A DNA stretch of 35,949 nucleotides from Acidobacteriota bacterium (GTDB taxonomy: Bacteria; Acidobacteriota; Terriglobia; Acidiferrales; UBA7541): assembly GCA_016201215.1 (NCBI GenBank), contig JACQDH010000154.1:1-35949 (forward strand), read 5' to 3'. Numbering within the stretch: position 1 is the stretch's first letter; every line of letters starts with the position of its first letter. The notes below the pieces were generated by a model. That model ran no database searches. It was not told where the DNA came from and was given only the letters and a program-made list of their open reading frames with translations. The position numbers and the translations under genes were made by a program. This document shows, piece after piece, positions 32,596-35,949 of the stretch.

Positions 32596-33201
32596 CTATT
32601 GCTTCACGCGCGCCTTGAGCCGCACTTGGCCGCCCTCCATCGCGACGACGTACTCCACCTGCTCGCAGCTTTTCTGCTTTTTCAATTGCTGCGTTTTCTT
32701 GCGCACGAATTCCAGAAAATGTTCCGGCTTGAGCTGCGCCGTATTTTCGCCGGCATTTTGTTTGGCCTCCCGGAAGGCCGCGTAGAGCTGCTCGACCTTT
32801 TCGCTCTCGCGGTCCGGGTCCGAAAAGGCCACGGTGAAGAGAGCTGCAGGCTCGGAGCGTGCCCCGGCCTTCGCACGGTGGCGGCGCGCGCGCTCGGCCT
32901 CAATCGCTTTTGCCGCCGCGCCGAAGTGCCGCTGCACCGTGCCTTCCTCTTTCTGTTTCATCCGTTTGCGGAAGATTTCCCGGTACTTGGCGTAGGTCTG
33001 TGCCAGATTGTTGTAGCGGAAGCGTTGCCCGAAGCTGATCTCCGCGGTGCGGTCGGCGTAGCGCTTGATGATCTGCTCAATGCGCCATTCGGTGTCCGAG
33101 GGCGGCCGGGTCCTGCCGCCGCCGAAGTACTGTTCGTACTCGATCTTGAGCGCGCGAATGTCTCGTTCGAGCTGGCTTAACTCTTCGTCGGTTGTGGTCA
33201 T
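32596..33201 (-). CDS. coiled-coil protein resembling the MXAN_5187 C-terminal domain
   Basis: 201-residue soluble, charged, largely helical protein. LKIEYEQYFGGGRTRPPSD, the IIKRYAD stretch and FRYNNLAQTYAKYREIFRKR followed by KQKEEGT match my memory of the MXAN_5187 C-terminal domain of myxobacteria and acidobacteria. The second half (LFTVAFSDPDRESEKVEQLY, LKPEHFLEFVRKKTQQLKKQ) is also helical. Function is not known. It is 136 bases upstream of purH on the same strand and divergent from selA. Confidence 0.65.
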   Translation of the reverse strand: MTTTDEELSQLERDIRALKIEYEQYFGGGRTRPPSDTEWRIEQIIKRYADRTAEISFGQRFRYNNLAQTYAKYREIFRKRMKQKEEGTVQRHFGAAAKAIEAERARRHRAKAGARSEPAALFTVAFSDPDRESEKVEQLYAAFREAKQNAGENTAQLKPEHFLEFVRKKTQQLKKQKSCEQVEYVVAMEGGQVRLKARVKQ

Positions 33202-33381
33202 AAGTATGCAGGGAAACGCCAGGCAAAAATGCTAGTGCCGGCGCCGGTGGGCGTCAACGGCAAGCGGCCGACGAGGTGCGGAACCGCCAACGCGGAGGAT
33301 TCTGGCCGCAAGGTTCCCGTTCCTGCGGGGCCTCGGCGGCGGTTGCTCTGCCGCCGCGCCTGTGCTGAAATAGCGGGCACC

Positions 33382-34821
33382 ATGAAACCTTCAGCCGAGC
33401 GTTCTCCCGATCCGGCCGCGGATCCGCGCGCCGCGCTGCTTCGACAGATTCCCGCGGTGGATGAGCTGCTGGGCCGGCCGCATCTGGTGAGGCTGCTCGA
33501 ACGGGTGGACCGCACCGTGGTGGTGGAGATCGCCCGGGGGGTGCTGGCTGACCTGCGCAGCCTGATCGCGCGCGACCCGGAGGCGGCTGTTGATGCGCTC
33601 GCACCTGCGCAGCTCAACGAGCGCATCGCCGCCGAAGTCGAGCGCGCTCTCGCGTTTTCGCTGCGCCCGGTGATCAACGCCACCGGCGTGATCCTGCACA
33701 CCAACCTCGGCCGCGCGCCGCTGGCGACCGCCGCGATCGAGCACCTCCGCAAGACAACGACGCAATACTCGAACCTCGAATACGACCTCGCCGCCGGCGC
33801 CCGCGGCAAGCGTGACGTCCACACCGCGCGGTTGCTGGCCCGCCTGGTCGGCGCCGAGGCCGCCATTGTCGTCAACAACTGTGCCGCCGCTGTCTTCCTG
33901 GTACTGAACTCGCTGGCCAAAGGCGGCGAGGTGATCGTCTCCCGCGGCGAGCTGATCGAAATCGGCGACGGCTTCCGCATCCCCGACATCATGGCGGAAA
34001 GCGGCGCGATGCTGCGCGAGGTAGGCACCACGAACCGCACGCGCCTGGCCGATTACGAGCGTGCCGTCTCCGAGCGCACGCGGCTGCTGCTGCGCGTGCA
34101 CCCGTCGAATTTCCGCGTCGTCGGCTTCACCGAGAGGCCCTCGCTTGCGGAGTTGGTCGAGCTGGGCCGGCGCGCTTCGCTGCCGGTCTTCGAGGATCTG
34201 GGCTCTGGGTGCCTGGTGGACCTCTCCGCATACGGCATCGAAGAGCCGGTGGCCCGGGCAAGCCTCGCTGCGGGCGCCTCGCTGGTGTCTTTCAGCGGCG
34301 ATAAGATGCTGGGCGGGCCACAGGCAGGGCTGATTGCCGGCAAGAAGGAGCTTGTCGAGCGCATCCGGCGGAACCCGATGTTCCGCGCGCTGCGCGTGGA
34401 CAAGCTGACCATCGCCGTGCTGGAAGCGACGCTCAACGCCTGCTGGCGCGGCGTGCTGGATGAAATCCCCGCACTGCGGATGATCCGTCTCGCGCCGGAG
34501 GAAATCGAACGCCGGTCGCAAGCCTTTCTCAATGTGCTGCGGCCGCAGGTCCCGCCGGGCGCCGCGGAGATCGAGATTCGTCCCGGGGAGTCGGTGATCG
34601 GCGGGGGCTCGACGCCGGCCGAGCACCTTCCGACACATCTGATCACCGTGGAGAGCTCGCGCCATTCGGCGACGCAGCTTGAAGCGCGTCTGCGCCGGGC
34701 CACCGACGGCGCGCCGGTGCTCGCCCGTGTCGAAGACGAACGCTTGGTGCTCGACCTTCGCACCGTCTTTCCAGAGCAGGAGCCTGCACTCGCCGCGGCC
34801 CTGGCCGCCGCCCTGCGGTGA
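33382..34821 (+). CDS. selA: L-seryl-tRNA(Sec) selenium transferase
   Basis: 479-residue PLP enzyme converting Ser-tRNA(Sec) to Sec-tRNA(Sec) with selenophosphate. The ATG at 33382 begins MKPSAERSP. The N-terminal domain has LLRQIPAVDELLGRP; the core has VINATGVILHTNLGRAPL, YSNLEYDLAAGARGKRD, VVNNCAAAVFLVLN and the PLP lysine Lys308 in SFSGDKMLGGPQAG. Length is normal. selB, selC and selD are not in this window. Its presence shows that the organism probably makes selenoproteins, which bears directly on the TGA in the OsmC gene at 12347. Confidence 0.97.
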   Translation: MKPSAERSPDPAADPRAALLRQIPAVDELLGRPHLVRLLERVDRTVVVEIARGVLADLRSLIARDPEAAVDALAPAQLNERIAAEVERALAFSLRPVINATGVILHTNLGRAPLATAAIEHLRKTTTQYSNLEYDLAAGARGKRDVHTARLLARLVGAEAAIVVNNCAAAVFLVLNSLAKGGEVIVSRGELIEIGDGFRIPDIMAESGAMLREVGTTNRTRLADYERAVSERTRLLLRVHPSNFRVVGFTERPSLAELVELGRRASLPVFEDLGSGCLVDLSAYGIEEPVARASLAAGASLVSFSGDKMLGGPQAGLIAGKKELVERIRRNPMFRALRVDKLTIAVLEATLNACWRGVLDEIPALRMIRLAPEEIERRSQAFLNVLRPQVPPGAAEIEIRPGESVIGGGSTPAEHLPTHLITVESSRHSATQLEARLRRATDGAPVLARVEDERLVLDLRTVFPEQEPALAAALAAALR

Positions 34822-34828
34822 TCCTCCC

Positions 34829-35842
34829 ATGCTTTCCTTCGTCGTCCGCAACGGGCGCCTCAAGCCCCGGCAGAAACCCGTGCCGCGCCTCCGGCCGGGC
34901 TGGGCGCTGGTGCGCGTGCGCCTGGCCGGAATCTGTAATACCGACCTCGAGATTCTTCGCGGCTACCACAACTTCCGCGGTACGCCCGGCCATGAATTTG
35001 TCGGCGAGGTTGTCCGCGTGGGCAGCCGAACCGGCAAGGAACGGCGGAAGTGGCTTGGCCGGCGCGTGGTCGGCGAGATCAATATCGCCTGTGCCGGGCT
35101 CGGCCGCGCACGCGCACGGAAGCAGTGCAGCTATTGCCGCCGCGGGGTCCCCACGCATTGCCTGCGGCGGCGTGTGCTGGGGATCGTGGCGCATGACGGC
35201 GCGTTTGCGGAGTACCTGAGCCTGCCGCTCTGCAATCTTCGCGTCGTGCCTGGCGCGATTTCCGACGAGCAGGCCGTGTTCACCGAGCCGCTCGCCGCGG
35301 CCTGCGAGATTCTGGAGCAGGTGCGCGTCATGCAGCACAGCGAAGCCGCGGTGCTGGGCGATGGCAAGTTGGCCCAACTAATTGCGCGGGTGCTGTGCTC
35401 CGCCGGCCTCGGCGTGGTGATGTTCGGCAAGCACGCTGGGAAGCTGGCTCGCGCGCGCCAGGCAGGCGTGGCCACACAGCTCGTCTCATCCGTCCGGCGA
35501 AACTCGCGCTCGCCCCGGCAGAGTTATTCGCTCGTCGTCGAGGCCACCGGCTCGCCTTCTGGCCTCACGTTGGCCCAGCAGCTCGCCGCGCCGCGCGGAA
35601 CGCTGGTGCTGAAGTCCACGTTCCACGGCGCGGCGCCGGTGGAGACTTGGCCCGTCGTGGTGAAGGAACTTACGGTGATCGGCTCACGCTGCGGGCCGTT
35701 TCGGCGCGCTTTGAAGCTGCTGCGCTCAGGAAAGGTGGATCCGCGCCCGCTCGTCGCGCGCGTTTTTCCTCTGCGTGAAGCGCCCGCGGCCATGCGCTTC
35801 GCGCAGCGGCCCGGTGTCCTCAAGGTGCTTCTGAAACCGTAA
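34829..35842 (+). CDS. zinc-type MDR alcohol dehydrogenase family protein
   Basis: 337-residue medium-chain dehydrogenase/reductase. The catalytic zinc site is recognisable in AGICNTDLEI (Cys) and TPGHEFVGEV (His, Glu). Structural zinc cysteines appear as C-x11-C-x2-C-x7-C in IACAGLG and KQCSYCRRGVPTHC, with an insertion after the first Cys. The nucleotide-binding loop AVLGDGKLAQLIARVL has GxGxxx altered to GDGKLA. The ATG at 34829 is seven bases after the selA stop with no clear ribosome site, so translation is probably coupled to selA. Substrate unknown; overall similar to BchC- or threonine-dehydrogenase-like members. Confidence 0.88.
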   Translation: MLSFVVRNGRLKPRQKPVPRLRPGWALVRVRLAGICNTDLEILRGYHNFRGTPGHEFVGEVVRVGSRTGKERRKWLGRRVVGEINIACAGLGRARARKQCSYCRRGVPTHCLRRRVLGIVAHDGAFAEYLSLPLCNLRVVPGAISDEQAVFTEPLAAACEILEQVRVMQHSEAAVLGDGKLAQLIARVLCSAGLGVVMFGKHAGKLARARQAGVATQLVSSVRRNSRSPRQSYSLVVEATGSPSGLTLAQQLAAPRGTLVLKSTFHGAAPVETWPVVVKELTVIGSRCGPFRRALKLLRSGKVDPRPLVARVFPLREAPAAMRFAQRPGVLKVLLKP

Positions 35843-35855
35843 GAGAAAAGACTTC

Positions 35856-35894
35856 AACACAGAGGACGCAAAGGTACAGAGAGCACAGAAAAAA
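35856..35894 (+). repeat. CACAGAG-type intergenic repeat, copy 2
   Basis: AACACAGAGGACGCAAAGG and TACAGAGAGCACAG are joined here, ending in an A-run. The element repeats CACAGAG-like units and matches the inverted copy at 30848-30876. The last bases of the window (TCTGCGGATCTCCGTG) look like the start of the complementary arm, so the unit may be a long inverted repeat continuing outside. Confidence 0.5.
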
Positions 35895-35949
35895 ACCTGA
35901 ATGCAAGAGACCTTCCTTTTGCCTTGTGGTGTGTCTGCGGATCTCCGTG

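Noticed and set aside
30894-32618. 574-residue plus-strand open frame opposite purH
   Set aside because: purH is unambiguous on the minus strand; the opposite frame has no recognisable motif.
33391-34863. 490-residue minus-strand open frame opposite selA
   Set aside because: selA motifs and its PLP lysine are clear on the plus strand.
1-35949. tRNA, rRNA genes or CRISPR arrays
   Set aside because: Scanning both strands by eye for the T-loop signature GGTTCRAATCC and for regularly spaced repeats found none. A covariance-model scan would be decisive; selC in particular was not seen.

Overview
The window is GC-rich bacterial chromosomal DNA with dense, mostly housekeeping gene content. It most likely comes from an acidobacterium. 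The evidence is a 1000-residue Oar-type TonB receptor with an N-terminal carboxypeptidase-regulatory-like domain, a protein resembling the C-terminal domain of MXAN_5187, several long secreted proteins typical of that phylum, and dispersed short repeats beginning GTCATTC(C/T)GAG. This placement is inference from gene content, not from a phylogenetic marker search.

Layout. 1-5472 (+): the truncated C-terminal part of a KefB-type antiporter, a PilZ protein and the TonB receptor. 5578-7252: a repeat, a frameshifted HAD phosphatase gene and a convergent secreted protein. 7344-11183 (-): a large GH35-like exported protein whose catalytic residues look replaced. 11451-12811 (+): acylphosphatase, apt, and an OsmC-family gene interrupted by an in-frame TGA exactly at the peroxidatic cysteine. 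12963-17245 (-): rlmB, an orphan GluRS C-terminal-domain-like protein, ispF, ispD and a YacL-type PIN/TRAM protein, an order that recalls the yacL-ispD-ispF-gltX-cysS-rlmB neighbourhood of Firmicutes. 17418-18656 (-): alr. 19024-19740 (+): a secreted cysteine-containing protein. 19796-27830 (-): one long probable operon, TPR protein-ispE-prs-rplY-pth-rpsF-rplI-dnaB. 28030-30810 (+): an arsenic operon, arsR-arsM-acr3-arsC. 30891-33201 (-): purH and the MXAN_5187-like protein. 33382-35842 (+): selA and a zinc-type dehydrogenase.

The main discovery candidate is the OsmC gene at 12347-12811. Reading TGA 12539-12541 as selenocysteine gives a full-length 154-residue OsmC protein with Sec at position 65, where the family has its catalytic Cys. 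A 6-bp GC hairpin with a UGGAA loop lies about 25 nt downstream, as expected for a bacterial SECIS, and selA lies in the same window. The second candidate is rplI. Its start looks like the N-terminus of ribosomal protein bS18 joined in frame to bL9, in the exact place where rpsR is normally found. Other points of interest are the active-site-substituted GH35 protein, the orphan GluRS-like domain in the gltX slot, a leaderless arsR promoter overlapped by a palindrome, and a small dispersed repeat family.
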